64,000 bases of DNA from Aminipila luticellarii (GCF_004103735.1 NZ_CP035281.1:806001-870000); one strand, 5' to 3'. Shown: positions 9,106-18,652, numbered from the stretch's first letter. Translations and numbers: made by a program. Notes: generated by a model from the letters alone, not told the origin.

Positions 9106-10706
9106 TATTTCTCCCCTCTGCACCTTTCTTTACCTTTTCTCAATATCTGTCCGGCCTTTACGCCGGTATGCCGGCCGTTTTCCGCCGTCAATATGCCATT
9201 TACATAGACCTTTAAAATGCCCTGACATGCGCATTTAGGATTGTGGTAATCCGGGGTATCCTGTATCGTAGCAAAATCCAGCAGAACTAAATCGGCGCAC
9301 ATTCCTTCTTTAATCAGGCCTCTGTTAGGCAGTCCAAGACGAGCAGCAGGAAGTCCGGTCATTTTATAGATGGCTGTTTCCAAAGGGAAAAGCTTTCTGT
9401 CTCTGCAATAATGTGCTATGACACGAGGGAAGGTTCCATACCATCTCGGATGGGGCTGTCCCGGATAATCCAGAGAAGCAGCATCTCCGTCGGAGCCGGT
9501 CATAGTAAAGCGCTGGGACATGATATATTCGATATCTTCCTCACACATACCATAGTTTACCTCGTTGACTCTGCCTTTTTCCTCTACGATCAAATCGAAG
9601 CAGGCATCCGCCGGATCCACCCCTCTGATTTCAGCAATTTCAGCAATGGACTTTCCAATGGTCCAGGCGTTTTTTTCACTTTCCGCGTAGGACACGAAAA
9701 TATCTCCCCAACGACCAACGTGGCTGGCATTGCTCTCCGCCTTGAGCTTTTCTCGTATCTCTGGTGTTTGCAATCGTTCAAGCATTTTTTCCATACCGCC
9801 TTCAAAGCCCCATAAAGGAACATTGCTGTCCATGGTGGTGGAGGACGCACTATAAGGATATTGGTCAACGGTAACGTCCAGACCTTCCCGTCTGGCCTTT
9901 TCGATCATGGCTATGGTCGTTTTGCAGTCCAGCTCCCAATGGGTCTTTCTTGTAACCTTATGATGGGATATTTGCAGTGGGACACCAGAACGCCTGCAGA
10001 CCTCAAGGGCTTCTTTCACGGACTCTACAGTCTGTGTTGCTTCATCCCGCATGTGAGTTGCATAATATCCGCCGTAAGGCTTCAATTCCTTTACTAAAGC
10101 AGCCATCTCATCTACGTCGGAAAAGCATCCCGGCGGATAGATCAGGCCGCTGGACATGCCATAAGCGCCATCCTCCATAGACTGCCTGAGAAGCTGAATC
10201 ATTTCTTCCATTTCCTTTTCGGTCGGTTTTCTGTCATCAAAGCCCATAACGGCCAGCCGGATTGTACCATGCCCAGCCAGTGTTCCGAAATTCGTGCTTG
10301 TGCCGGCCTTTTCCAGTCTGTCCAGATATTCAGAAAACCGCTGCCAGTCGTAGTCCAAATGTCCCGCATAGTCTTTAAGAAGCTTCATCCTGTCCGGATT
10401 TACCGGAGCAGGGGAGATCCCGCAATTTGCACCTATTTCTGTAGTAACTCCCTGAAAAATTCGGCTTTCTGCCAGAGGATAATCAAACAGTGTACTGTCG
10501 CTGTGGGTATGAATATCAATAAATCCTGGAACGAGATACTGATCCTCCGCATCTACGGTTTCCTTTGCCTGTGCTTTTTCAAGAACTCCGATTTTTTCAA
10601 TTCTTCCGTCCTTTATTCCCACGTCGCCTCGGAACCAAGGTGCATTCGTGCCATCAATAATTCTGGCATTTTTAATAATCAAGTCATACATAAAACTATC
10701 CTTCAT
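9105..10706 (-). CDS. N-acyl-D-amino-acid deacylase family amidohydrolase
   Basis: D-aminoacylases of the amidohydrolase superfamily hydrolyse N-acylated D-amino acids to the free D-amino acid and a carboxylate. The protein (about 533 aa) opens with the small beta-sandwich strand YDLIIKNARIIDGTNAPW, followed by the metal-binding motif GFIDIHTHSD (about 60-70). Further metal-ligand candidates are ISHHKV and the late TMTGSDGDAAS. It ends with ENGRHTGVKAGQILRKG, typical of the family. AGGAG lies 8 nt before ATG 10706; an in-frame ATG at 10709 and TTG at 10712 are alternatives. It forms an operon with the serine hydrolase. The paralogue at 46,326 has the same partnership. Confidence 0.88.
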   Translation of the reverse strand: MKDSFMYDLIIKNARIIDGTNAPWFRGDVGIKDGRIEKIGVLEKAQAKETVDAEDQYLVPGFIDIHTHSDSTLFDYPLAESRIFQGVTTEIGANCGISPAPVNPDRMKLLKDYAGHLDYDWQRFSEYLDRLEKAGTSTNFGTLAGHGTIRLAVMGFDDRKPTEKEMEEMIQLLRQSMEDGAYGMSSGLIYPPGCFSDVDEMAALVKELKPYGGYYATHMRDEATQTVESVKEALEVCRRSGVPLQISHHKVTRKTHWELDCKTTIAMIEKARREGLDVTVDQYPYSASSTTMDSNVPLWGFEGGMEKMLERLQTPEIREKLKAESNASHVGRWGDIFVSYAESEKNAWTIGKSIAEIAEIRGVDPADACFDLIVEEKGRVNEVNYGMCEEDIEYIMSQRFTMTGSDGDAASLDYPGQPHPRWYGTFPRVIAHYCRDRKLFPLETAIYKMTGLPAARLGLPNRGLIKEGMCADLVLLDFATIQDTPDYHNPKCACQGILKVYVNGILTAENGRHTGVKAGQILRKGKERCRGEK

Positions 10707-10746
10707 CATCAATCACTCCTCTCTGATGTACATTCTTATTGTATTC

Positions 10747-10775
10747 AGTATACCAGACCTAAAAATAAATTTCAG
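10747..10775 (-). promoter_or_regulatory. Candidate sigma-A promoter of the deacylase operon
   Basis: Read on the minus strand, CTGAAA (-35) and TATACT (-10) are separated by 17 bp, about 40 bp upstream of the deacylase start. Transcription would diverge from miaB. Confidence 0.45.
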
Positions 10776-10882
10776 TAGTTTACACAAAATTTTTAACTAT
10801 TTTATGGTGAATATTATCAAAGAAGAGAAGCAAAAAATTGTGGCAGTTTAACAAGAAAAGGACGATAAAGCCTGATAAATCG

Positions 10883-10911
10883 TTTACACCTACAAGACTT
10901 AATGGTATAAT
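10883..10911 (+). promoter_or_regulatory. Sigma-A promoter of miaB
   Basis: TTTACA at 10883-10888 and TATAAT at 10906-10911 are separated by exactly 17 bp and lie just upstream of the miaB ribosome binding site. This is a near-consensus housekeeping promoter. Confidence 0.75.
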
Positions 10912-10938
10912 AATTCAATTAATATTATGGAGGTTACT

Positions 10939-12324
10939 TTGGAAAAAGATACGATATTGGAAAAATCAGGAAATAAAAAATACCACATCATAACCTTTGG
11001 CTGTCAGATGAACGAGCATGATTCCGAAACCATGGCTGGTATGTTAAACGAAAAGGGTTTTGAAGCGGAAGAAGAAAGAGATCAGGCGGACATTGTCATT
11101 ATCAATACGTGCAGTGTCCGGGAAAATGCGGACAAACGGTTTTTCGGAACTTTGGGTCAGCTGAAAAAAATAAAGGAAAAGAACCCGGAGTTTGTTGCCT
11201 GTGTATGCGGCTGTATGATGCAGCAGCAGCACATCATAGATCAAGTGAAGAGCAAATACCCCTGGGTGGATCTGGTGTTTGGAACCCATAACATTCATCA
11301 ATTTCCGCAGCTGCTGGATAATGTGATCCAAGAGAGAAAGAAAATTGTAGATGTCTGGCAGGACGGCGGAGCCATTGTGGAGGGATTGCCGGCAAAAAGG
11401 CTGTATGATTTTAAGGCTCTGGTGAATATTATGTATGGCTGCAACAACTTCTGCACCTATTGTATCGTCCCTTACACAAGAGGCCGCGAGCGAAGCCGCA
11501 GACCGGAGGAGATTATTAAAGAGGTCCAGGAATTAGTGGAAAACGGAGCAAAGGAAATTACCCTGCTTGGACAGAATGTGAACTCTTACGGAGTAAGTAA
11601 GCATGAAGATGGTTATTGTGCTTCCGAAGAAAAGGGTATGGACTTTGCTGATTTGATTTATGCATTGAATGAAATAGAAGGACTGGAAAGGATCCGCTTT
11701 ATGACGTCCCACCCCAAAGACCTGTCGGATAAATTGATTCAGGCATACAGGGACTGCGACAAGCTCTGTCACGCCATCCATCTGCCAGTGCAGTCGGGAA
11801 GTGACAAGGTGCTGAAGCGAATGAACCGAAAGTATACCAAATCAGATTATGTAACGCTGATCGAAAAACTCAGAGCTGCGGCGCCGGATATAGCTGTCAC
11901 AACAGATTTAATCGTTGGATTTCCGGGTGAAACAGAAGAAGATTTCCAAGAGACGATGGATTTAATTGAAAAGGTCCGATATGATTCGGCGTTCACCTTT
12001 ATTTATTCTATCAGAAAGGGAACTCCGGCAGAAGAGTATGAGGATCAAGTTCCTGAGGAAGTGAAGCATGATCGGTTCAACAGGCTTTTAGAGAGAATGA
12101 ATCAGATTTCAGGAGAAATCAATAAAACCTACGAAGATACCGTTCAAAAGGTTCTGGTAGAGGGCCCGAGCAGCAGCAAGAAAGACGGAAGCACCCTGGC
12201 GGGGCGGACGGAATCAGCAAAGCTGGTGAATTTTCAGGGAAGCGAAGCGCTGACTGGACAGATTGTAAAAGTGAAGATAACCGAAGGGAAGCAATTTAAT
12301 TTAAAAGGCATACTTGAAGCATAA
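10939..12324 (+). CDS. miaB: tRNA-2-methylthio-N6-dimethylallyladenosine synthase MiaB
   Basis: MiaB is a radical-SAM methylthiotransferase that adds a methylthio group to i6A37 in tRNAs. It carries three cysteines for the auxiliary cluster (GCQMNEHD, TCSVRENA, CGCMMQQ), the radical-SAM motif CNNFCTYC followed by IVPYTRGRERSR, and a C-terminal TRAM domain (about 395-460). I prefer the TTG at 10939 because GGAGGT at 10930-10935 sits just before it. The ATG at 10927 would overlap that site and has none of its own. iorA starts 13 bp downstream. Confidence 0.93.
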   Translation: MEKDTILEKSGNKKYHIITFGCQMNEHDSETMAGMLNEKGFEAEEERDQADIVIINTCSVRENADKRFFGTLGQLKKIKEKNPEFVACVCGCMMQQQHIIDQVKSKYPWVDLVFGTHNIHQFPQLLDNVIQERKKIVDVWQDGGAIVEGLPAKRLYDFKALVNIMYGCNNFCTYCIVPYTRGRERSRRPEEIIKEVQELVENGAKEITLLGQNVNSYGVSKHEDGYCASEEKGMDFADLIYALNEIEGLERIRFMTSHPKDLSDKLIQAYRDCDKLCHAIHLPVQSGSDKVLKRMNRKYTKSDYVTLIEKLRAAAPDIAVTTDLIVGFPGETEEDFQETMDLIEKVRYDSAFTFIYSIRKGTPAEEYEDQVPEEVKHDRFNRLLERMNQISGEINKTYEDTVQKVLVEGPSSSKKDGSTLAGRTESAKLVNFQGSEALTGQIVKVKITEGKQFNLKGILEA

Positions 12325-12337
12325 AAGGAGGCTGATT

Positions 12338-14106
12338 ATGAAAATCATTATGACAGGGAACGAAGCAGTGGCCAGAGGTGCGTACGAAGGCGGATTGATT
12401 TTCGCCTCGGCTTATCCGGGAACACCCAGCACGGAAATACTGGAAAACATGGTTCAATATAAAGAAGATATTTACTGCGAATGGGCACCTAATGAAAAAG
12501 TAGCTATGGAGGCTGCCATAGGCGCTTCTGTTGCGGGAGTCCGTTCCATGGCAGCGATGAAGCACGTGGGGGTGAATGTGGCTGCAGACCCGTTGTTTAC
12601 CTTTGCCTACACAGGGGTGACCGGAGGGTGCGTATTGGTTTCTGCAGATGATCCGGGGATGCACAGTTCTCAGAACGAGCAGGATAATAGGAACTACGCA
12701 GTAGCAGCAAGACTTTTGATGCTGGAGCCCTCCGACAGTCAGGAAGCCAAGGACTTTATGAAATTGGGGCTGGAGCTTTCGGAAAAGTTCGATACACCGG
12801 TTCTGCTCAGAATGACCACCAGAGTCTGCCACAGCAAAGGTTTAGTAGAACTCTCAGACAGAGCAGAGGTGCCGGTCATCCCTTACGAAAAAAATATTGC
12901 AAAATTTGTTGCGGCTCCGGCAAACGGGAAAATCATGAGAAAGAATTTGGAACCGCGGCTTAAGGCTATGGAGATGTACGCAAACACTGCAGAAATCAAT
13001 CAGCCGGAATATAACGGAACGGAAATCGGTGTCATCACCTCCGGCATTTCTTATCAGTATGCCAGAGAGGTTTTCGGGGAAGAAGCCTCTTATTTAAAGC
13101 TGGGCATGACCTTTCCTATGCCGATGGATCTGATCCGGAGATTTGCGGAAAAGGTAAAAAGAATTTACGTTATTGAGGAAATGGATCCTTACATAGAAAA
13201 TCATCTGAAAATGGCAGGAATCCAGTGCACGGGCAAGGATGTGATTCCGGCATATGACGAGTTGAATCCCGATATTGTCCGAAGGGCTGTTTTTGGTGAG
13301 CAGGAAGAGGTCATTAAAGTGAGCAGGGACGCTGTCATGAGACCGCCTACCCTTTGTGCAGGATGTCCGCACCGCGGCTTTTTCTATGCACTGAGCAAGA
13401 AAAAGAATGTTATGATTACCGGAGATATCGGCTGTTATACCTTAGGCTCTGCCCCGCCTCTTTCCGCTATGGATACATGCTTCTGCATGGGCGGAAGTAT
13501 CAGTTCAGGGCATGGAGCTGCTCAGGCGCTAAAGAAGGTGGGAAATCAAGATTTAAAGGTGGTATCGGTAATCGGAGATTCTACTTTCTTCCATTCCGGT
13601 GTCACAAGCTTGATGGATGCCGTATATAACAAGGGCTGCAATACGTCTGTCATTTTAGATAACCGTATCACGGGCATGACCGGACACCAGCAGAATCCGG
13701 GCACCGGCTATACTCTGATGGGAGAAGAGACCGCCGAGGTGGATATTCCGAAGCTTTGTCAGGCTATCGGCGTGAAGGAAGAAAATATATATATAGTGAA
13801 TCCGAATAAGCTGGAGGACGTAAATAAAGCTCTGGATGAAGCTATGGCAAAAGACGAGCCTACTGTTGTCATTACCAAATGGCCATGCATTTTAAAAAAA
13901 TTCAGCCCGCAGGATAAAACAGAATTCGATCTGTCACCGAAAAAGTGTACGGTTAATCAGGATAAGTGCAGAAAATGCAAGTTGTGCGTAGGCGTGGGCT
14001 GTCCTGCGATTCATTCCGGTGCTCAGATTGAGATCGACCGGTGTCTTGCACGGGATGTACGGTCTGCCAGCAGGTCTGTCCGTTTGGTGCCATTGAGGAG
14101 GTATAG
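12338..14106 (+). CDS. iorA: Indolepyruvate:ferredoxin oxidoreductase alpha subunit, with an apparent frameshift near 14041
   Basis: IorA is the thiamine-diphosphate subunit that oxidatively decarboxylates aryl-pyruvates to aryl-acetyl-CoA and reduces ferredoxin. Recognisable parts are the pyrimidine-binding domain (AYPGTPSTEILE near residue 29), the ThDP region CAGCPHRGFFYAL and GDIGCYTLG, and the Mg/ThDP segment VIGDSTFFHSG. A C-terminal ferredoxin domain begins CRKCKLCVGVGCPAIHSG. Its second cysteine cluster, CTGCTVCQQVCPFGAIEEV plus stop at 14104-14106, lies in the other frame: one base is missing after IEIDR (about 14041). As written, the frame instead runs on into iorB to give 788 aa. 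Either a sequencing error or a real mutation would explain this. GGAGG precedes ATG 12338. Confidence 0.88.
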
Positions 14107-14107
14107 C

Positions 14108-14680
14108 ATGAATGATGTAAAGAATATTTTATTGGTGGGTGTCGGCGGACAGGGGACTATTTTAGCCAGCAAAGTCTTGTCCGAGGGACTGGTGGAAGCC
14201 GGTTATGACGTAAAGATGTCTGAAATTCACGGAATGTCCCAGAGAGGCGGAAATGTAAGCACACAGATCCGGTATGGTAAAAAGGTGTATTCCCCCATTG
14301 TAGGAAAGGGCGAAGCTGATGTTATCGTTGCTTTTGAAAAAATGGAGGCTCTGAGATGGATTGAATACCTGAAAAGGGACGGGAAAATGGTCATCAATGA
14401 TTTTGAAATCCCATCGGTACCTATTTTAATGGGCCAAGTGGAGTATCCAGAGGGCATTTTGGAAGAATTATCGGAGAATGCATCTGTTCTCGTAGTAAAG
14501 GCTGCTGAAATAGCTGAACAATTAGGAAACAGTAAGGTCATGAACATTGTTTTATTGGGCGCCCTGGTAAAGGCTATGAATGTAGAAGGTGTAAATTGGA
14601 AGAGAACAATTGAAAACAATGTGAAAAAGGGTTTTGAAGAACTGAATCTAAAGGCCTTTGACGAAGGCTATAAGCTTTAG
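14108..14680 (+). CDS. iorB: Indolepyruvate:ferredoxin oxidoreductase beta subunit
   Basis: IorB is the gamma-domain partner of IorA. It begins MNDVKNILLVGVGGQGTILASK, with the typical glycine-rich nucleotide-binding start, and has EIHGMSQRGG, the conserved CoA/partner-interface motif of 2-oxoacid oxidoreductase gamma domains. It is 190 aa, the family length. GAGGAGGTATAGC precedes the ATG at 14108, one base after the restored iorA stop. The normal two-gene arrangement is therefore still readable in the DNA despite the frameshift upstream. Confidence 0.93.
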   Translation: MNDVKNILLVGVGGQGTILASKVLSEGLVEAGYDVKMSEIHGMSQRGGNVSTQIRYGKKVYSPIVGKGEADVIVAFEKMEALRWIEYLKRDGKMVINDFEIPSVPILMGQVEYPEGILEELSENASVLVVKAAEIAEQLGNSKVMNIVLLGALVKAMNVEGVNWKRTIENNVKKGFEELNLKAFDEGYKL

Positions 14681-14731
14681 AAGGCAAAATACCTGACACA
14701 AAGGATGATGAGTAAAAACAGGAGGAAAAGT

Positions 14732-15802
14732 ATGAGTTACAATATTCTGGCCATCAATCCGGGATCTACATCCACTAAGATTGCACTATATAAAGAGGAA
14801 ACGAAGGTTTTTGAAAAATCCATCACCCATACAGCCAAAGAACTGGAAGGGTTTGATGAAGTACTGGATCAATTTGAATTTAGAAAAAATGTAATAAAGT
14901 CTGTTATAAATGAAGAGAATATAGATGTAAAGGCTTTATCGGCAATAGTGGGAAGAGGAGGGATGCTCCCAAACATGAAGGCTGGAGGGTATGTGGTCAA
15001 TAAAGATATGCTGGATACCTTCAAAGAAGGATTGGCATCTCCTCATGCCTCTAATCTGGGCGCATTGATTGCTCATGACCTTGCGGAACCTCTGGGAATT
15101 CCGGCTTATATTTATGATGCGGTGACTTCGGATGAATTGCAGGAGATTGCAAAGATAACCGGTCTGCCGGAAATCAGAAAACAAAGTATATGTCATGTGT
15201 TAAATATGAGAGCCGTATCGAGAAAAATTGCAGACAAGTATGGGAAAAAATATGAAGATATGGATATTCTGGCAGCACATCTCGGCGGCGGCATCAGTCT
15301 GAGCGTACACCATCAGGGAAGGATCATCGATTGCATTCGGGATGATGAGGGACCCTTTGCACCGGAGCGGTCAGGGAGCATCCCTATGCTGTATATGGTG
15401 GACATGTGTTATTCCGGGGAATATACGAAGAAAGACATGATCAAAAAGCTGAGGGGCAACGGTGGTCTGAAAGCTTATTTGGGAACACAGGATTTAAGGG
15501 ATGTGCAGGCCATGATAGACGACGGGAATAAGCAGGCAGAGCTTCTTTTTGAGGCACAGGCCTATCAGATTTCCAAGGCGGTCTGCACCCTGTCAGCAGT
15601 TCTCAGCGGAAAATATGACTGTATCATCTTGACGGGAGGAATGGCTTATTCCAAGAGCCTGATGGAAAAGATCTCGGAGAGAGTAGGATTTATCGCCCCC
15701 GTGGAAGTAGTTCCGGGAGAATTTGAAATGGAAGCCTTGGCTATGGGAGCACGGAGAATTCTTAAAGGGCAGGAAGAGGCAAAAGAATATGTACATCCGT
15801 AA
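14732..15802 (+). CDS. buk: Butyrate kinase
   Basis: Butyrate kinases convert acyl-phosphate and ADP to the free acid and ATP. The protein (356 aa) has the ASKHA-fold signatures AINPGSTSTKIALY (residues 6-19), HLGGGISLSVHHQG and LTGGMAYSK. I take ATG 14732 because GGAGGAAAAG lies directly upstream; the longer frame from 14705 adds an unconvincing extension. Placed right after iorAB, it probably gains ATP from the acyl-CoA made there. The substrate may be branched or aromatic rather than butyrate, and no phosphotransacylase gene is seen nearby. Confidence 0.9.
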   Translation: MSYNILAINPGSTSTKIALYKEETKVFEKSITHTAKELEGFDEVLDQFEFRKNVIKSVINEENIDVKALSAIVGRGGMLPNMKAGGYVVNKDMLDTFKEGLASPHASNLGALIAHDLAEPLGIPAYIYDAVTSDELQEIAKITGLPEIRKQSICHVLNMRAVSRKIADKYGKKYEDMDILAAHLGGGISLSVHHQGRIIDCIRDDEGPFAPERSGSIPMLYMVDMCYSGEYTKKDMIKKLRGNGGLKAYLGTQDLRDVQAMIDDGNKQAELLFEAQAYQISKAVCTLSAVLSGKYDCIILTGGMAYSKSLMEKISERVGFIAPVEVVPGEFEMEALAMGARRILKGQEEAKEYVHP

Positions 15803-15823
15803 AGAGTCAGGAGGAAGTAAAAA

Positions 15824-17029
15824 ATGATTGCAAAGAGTATGGAAAGCTATGTAAAGGGCAGTTCGGCTATTCGAGCCATGTTTGAAGAAGGGGGCAGACT
15901 GGCCAAAATATATGGCAAAGAAAATGTATACGATTTTAGCTTAGGAAATCCCAATGTGGAGCCGCCGGAAGAGATCCGGCAGTCTATCATAGACATTTTG
16001 CAGTCCGAGGAGCCTACCTTTGTTCACGGATATATGAATAATGCCGGATATGAAGACGTAAGAAATGCCATAGCGCAGCATTTGAATAAGCAGCACGGGA
16101 CGCAGTATACGGAACGAAACATCCTGATGACTGCCGGTGCGGCAGGAGGTCTGAATGTCATCTTAAAGACCCTGATCGATCCGGAAGATGAAGTGATCGT
16201 GTTTGCTCCTTATTTTGGTGAATACAGAAGCTATGCAGCAAATTATGGAGCGGAGCTTGTGGTCATTCCGCCGAACCTGCCAACCTTTCAACCGGATTTG
16301 AAGAAACTGGCTGAGAGCATTACGGCAAAAACAAAGGCGCTTATTATTAATTCGCCGAACAACCCCACCGGGGTGATTTATTCAGAGGAAACCATCAAGA
16401 AAATAGCAGAAATTTTAACTGAAAAGGAAAAAGAATTTGCCGCAGATATTTATGTCATTTCCGACGAACCGTACAGGGAATTGGTTTATGACGGAGCGGT
16501 GGTTCCCTATATTCCCCAATACTATAAAAATACAGTTATTGGGTATTCTTACAGTAAATCCTTGTCCCTTCCGGGTGAAAGAATCGGATATCTGGTGATG
16601 CCGGATGAACTTTCAGATTTTGATGACATTGTGAGCGGGGCGACTACCGCCAACCGGATCCTGGGATTCGTCAACGCGCCGTCCATCATGCAGAGAGCAG
16701 TGGCTCGATGCATTAATTCTTCGGTGAATATAGATGTCTATAACAAAAATAGAGAAGCCCTGTATAATGGATTGATTGAAATGGGATACGAATGCGCGAA
16801 ACCGGAGGGCGCCTTTTATCTGTTCGTGAAGTCGCCTATAGAGGATGAGGCTGAATTTTGTGATATGGCGAAAGAACACAGAGTACTGATCGTGCCGGGA
16901 AGCTCCTTTGCCTGCCCGGGTTATGTGAGAATGGCCTACTGTGTATCCTACGACACGATTACTGGTGCGCTGCCGCAGATGCAGGAAGTTATGAATGAAA
17001 TAAAAAGTTCGCGGAACGAAAAGCAATAG
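15824..17029 (+). CDS. Class I/II PLP-dependent aminotransferase
   Basis: A fold-type I aminotransferase of the aspartate aminotransferase family, 401 aa. Visible features are the glycine-rich MTAGAAGGLNVILKTL, the cofactor-binding INSPNNPTGVIY, the ISDEPYRELVYDG segment, the PLP lysine in SYSKSLSLPGERIGY (about 245-259), and the substrate arginine near GYVRMAYC. The RBS is AGGAGGAAG. It is 21 bp after buk, so it probably supplies the 2-oxo acid that IorAB oxidises, by transaminating an amino acid. The exact substrate cannot be told from sequence. Confidence 0.88.
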   Translation: MIAKSMESYVKGSSAIRAMFEEGGRLAKIYGKENVYDFSLGNPNVEPPEEIRQSIIDILQSEEPTFVHGYMNNAGYEDVRNAIAQHLNKQHGTQYTERNILMTAGAAGGLNVILKTLIDPEDEVIVFAPYFGEYRSYAANYGAELVVIPPNLPTFQPDLKKLAESITAKTKALIINSPNNPTGVIYSEETIKKIAEILTEKEKEFAADIYVISDEPYRELVYDGAVVPYIPQYYKNTVIGYSYSKSLSLPGERIGYLVMPDELSDFDDIVSGATTANRILGFVNAPSIMQRAVARCINSSVNIDVYNKNREALYNGLIEMGYECAKPEGAFYLFVKSPIEDEAEFCDMAKEHRVLIVPGSSFACPGYVRMAYCVSYDTITGALPQMQEVMNEIKSSRNEKQ

Positions 17030-17041
17030 CAAAATAAAATA

Positions 17042-17070
17042 GAATAACTTGGATATCCCTTTCATATATT
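17042..17070 (+). promoter_or_regulatory. Candidate sigma-E promoter of spoIVA
   Basis: GAATAA at 17042-17047 and CATATATT at 17063-17070 are 15 bp apart, which fits the mother-cell sigma-E pattern (ATA-containing -35, CATA-type -10). spoIVA is a sigma-E gene in Bacillus. The match is by eye. Confidence 0.5.
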
Positions 17071-17101
17071 GTATCAGTATTGTACGGAAGGGGTATTTTT
17101 T

Positions 17102-18580
17102 ATGGAGAATTTGAACATATATGAAAGTATTTGGGAAAGGACGCAGGGCGATATTTATGTCGGCATCGTTGGTCCTGTCAGAACCGGCAAATCAACTTTC
17201 ATTAAAAGATTCATGGATTTGCTTGTAGTGCCTAATATTGATAATACATACGTAAAAGAGCGGTTGCAAGATGAGTTGCCACAGAGCGGTGCCGGTAAGA
17301 CCATTACAACAACAGAGCCTAAATTTGTGCCTCCGGAAGCAGTTCCTTTCAAGCTGGAAGGCAATATGAATTTCAAGATGCGCATGGTGGACTGTGTTGG
17401 GTATATGGTGCCCGGAGCACTTGGTCATATTGAAGAGGGTAAAGCGCGCATGGTAAGTACCCCTTGGAATGCCAATAAAATCCCTTTTGAAGAAGCGGCG
17501 GAAATCGGAACCAAAAAAGTCATAAGAGATCATTCTACCATAGGAATTGCCGTAACAACGGATGGGAGCATCGGAGATATCGACAGAGAGGCCTATTTGG
17601 GAGCGGAAGAGCGGATCATCCGGGAATTGAAGGAGTTAAAGAAGCCTTTTGTTGTGATTGTGAACAGTATCGAACCATCTGGCAAGGCTGCCGGTGAGGT
17701 GGCAGCGGAAATAAAAAAGAAATTTAACGTACCCGTAAGAGCAGTAAATTGCGCGAAGATGAGCGAGGCTACGGTAAAAGAAATTCTTACGGATGCCCTA
17801 ATGCAGTTCCCGGCATCTCAGATTAATTTTTATTTCCCCGGATTTGTGGAAGGACTTACAAAAGAGCATTGGATCAAAGCGGAAATTATTTCAGGAATTA
17901 AGGAATGGATTAAGGAGCTTGACAACGTAGAGCAGGTGAAACAGTCTATAAGCACGCTGGAAGATGGACAGTTAATATCCGGAATCACCATTACCAATAT
18001 GGATCTTGGAACAGGAGATATTGATGTCCAAGTAGAAATGGTAAATGGCTTGTTCTACCAGGTGGTAGAAGAAATGATGGAACAGCCGGTTAAAAATGAT
18101 TATGAATTCTTTGAACTGCTGAAAGAATTTGCTACTTCTAAAAAAGCGTACGATAAGCTTAAGGATGCCATGGTGCAGGTGGAGGAAAATGGGTATGGCA
18201 TTGTTCAGCCGAAGCTTGCGGAAATGGTTTTGGATGAACCTGAAATATTTAAGCAGGGAAATAAATACGGTGTATGCCTGAGAGCCAAAGCCCCATCCCT
18301 TCACATTATCAAGACAAATATTTCCACTGAGATTTCACCGATCGTCGGAACAGAAAAGCAGTCGGAGGATCTGGTGAAATATCTGCTCACGGAATTTGAA
18401 AATGACCCGTCAAAAATTTGGGAAACCAATATTTTCGGTAAATCCCTTCAGGAAATGGTGACGGAGCAGATGGAGAATAAATTGTCCAATGTTCCAGAGC
18501 ATATCAGAGGAAAGGTGCAGAAATCCCTTCAAAAAATCAGTGATGAAGGAAAAGACTACTTTATATGCATCATTTTATAA
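17102..18580 (+). CDS. spoIVA: Stage IV sporulation protein A (spore coat morphogenetic ATPase)
   Basis: SpoIVA is the ATPase that polymerises on the forespore surface and forms the basement layer of the spore coat. With ATG 17102 the protein is 492 aa, the length in Bacillus subtilis. It has Walker A GPVRTGKST (about 24-32), the conserved MRMVDCVGYMVPGALGH stretch, and a C-terminal end FICIIL. GGAAGGGG lies upstream. It shows the organism can sporulate. The gene is intact, but the mobile element begins 7 bases after its stop codon (TSD included), so its transcript now runs into the element. Confidence 0.96.
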   Translation: MENLNIYESIWERTQGDIYVGIVGPVRTGKSTFIKRFMDLLVVPNIDNTYVKERLQDELPQSGAGKTITTTEPKFVPPEAVPFKLEGNMNFKMRMVDCVGYMVPGALGHIEEGKARMVSTPWNANKIPFEEAAEIGTKKVIRDHSTIGIAVTTDGSIGDIDREAYLGAEERIIRELKELKKPFVVIVNSIEPSGKAAGEVAAEIKKKFNVPVRAVNCAKMSEATVKEILTDALMQFPASQINFYFPGFVEGLTKEHWIKAEIISGIKEWIKELDNVEQVKQSISTLEDGQLISGITITNMDLGTGDIDVQVEMVNGLFYQVVEEMMEQPVKNDYEFFELLKEFATSKKAYDKLKDAMVQVEENGYGIVQPKLAEMVLDEPEIFKQGNKYGVCLRAKAPSLHIIKTNISTEISPIVGTEKQSEDLVKYLLTEFENDPSKIWETNIFGKSLQEMVTEQMENKLSNVPEHIRGKVQKSLQKISDEGKDYFICIIL

Positions 18581-18581
18581 A

Positions 18582-18586
18582 TTTAT
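18582..18586. repeat. Target-site duplication TTTAT, spoIVA side
   Basis: TTTAT lies directly before the element terminus TGTCAGT and is repeated at 38815-38819 directly after the other terminus. A 5-bp duplication is typical of Tn7-like transposition. Confidence 0.85.
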
Positions 18587-18652
18587 TGTCAGTAGGAAAA
18601 TAAGTTTGGACCAACATAAATAAGTTTGGACTAAGTTAAATAAGTTTGGACC
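18587..18652 (+). repeat. Packed (right-type) transposon end: terminus plus three transposase-site repeats
   Basis: After the terminus, AAATAAGTTTGGACC-type sequences occur at 18598-18612, 18618-18632 and 18638-18652, spaced exactly 20 bp, about two helical turns. Dense sites next to the target gene match the Tn7 right end beside glmS. Confidence 0.85.

Noticed and set aside
12314-14680. Natural IorA-IorB fusion protein of 788 aa
   Set aside because: The missing ferredoxin cysteines and the original stop are intact in the adjacent frame and iorB has its own RBS and ATG, so a one-base indel explains the fusion better.
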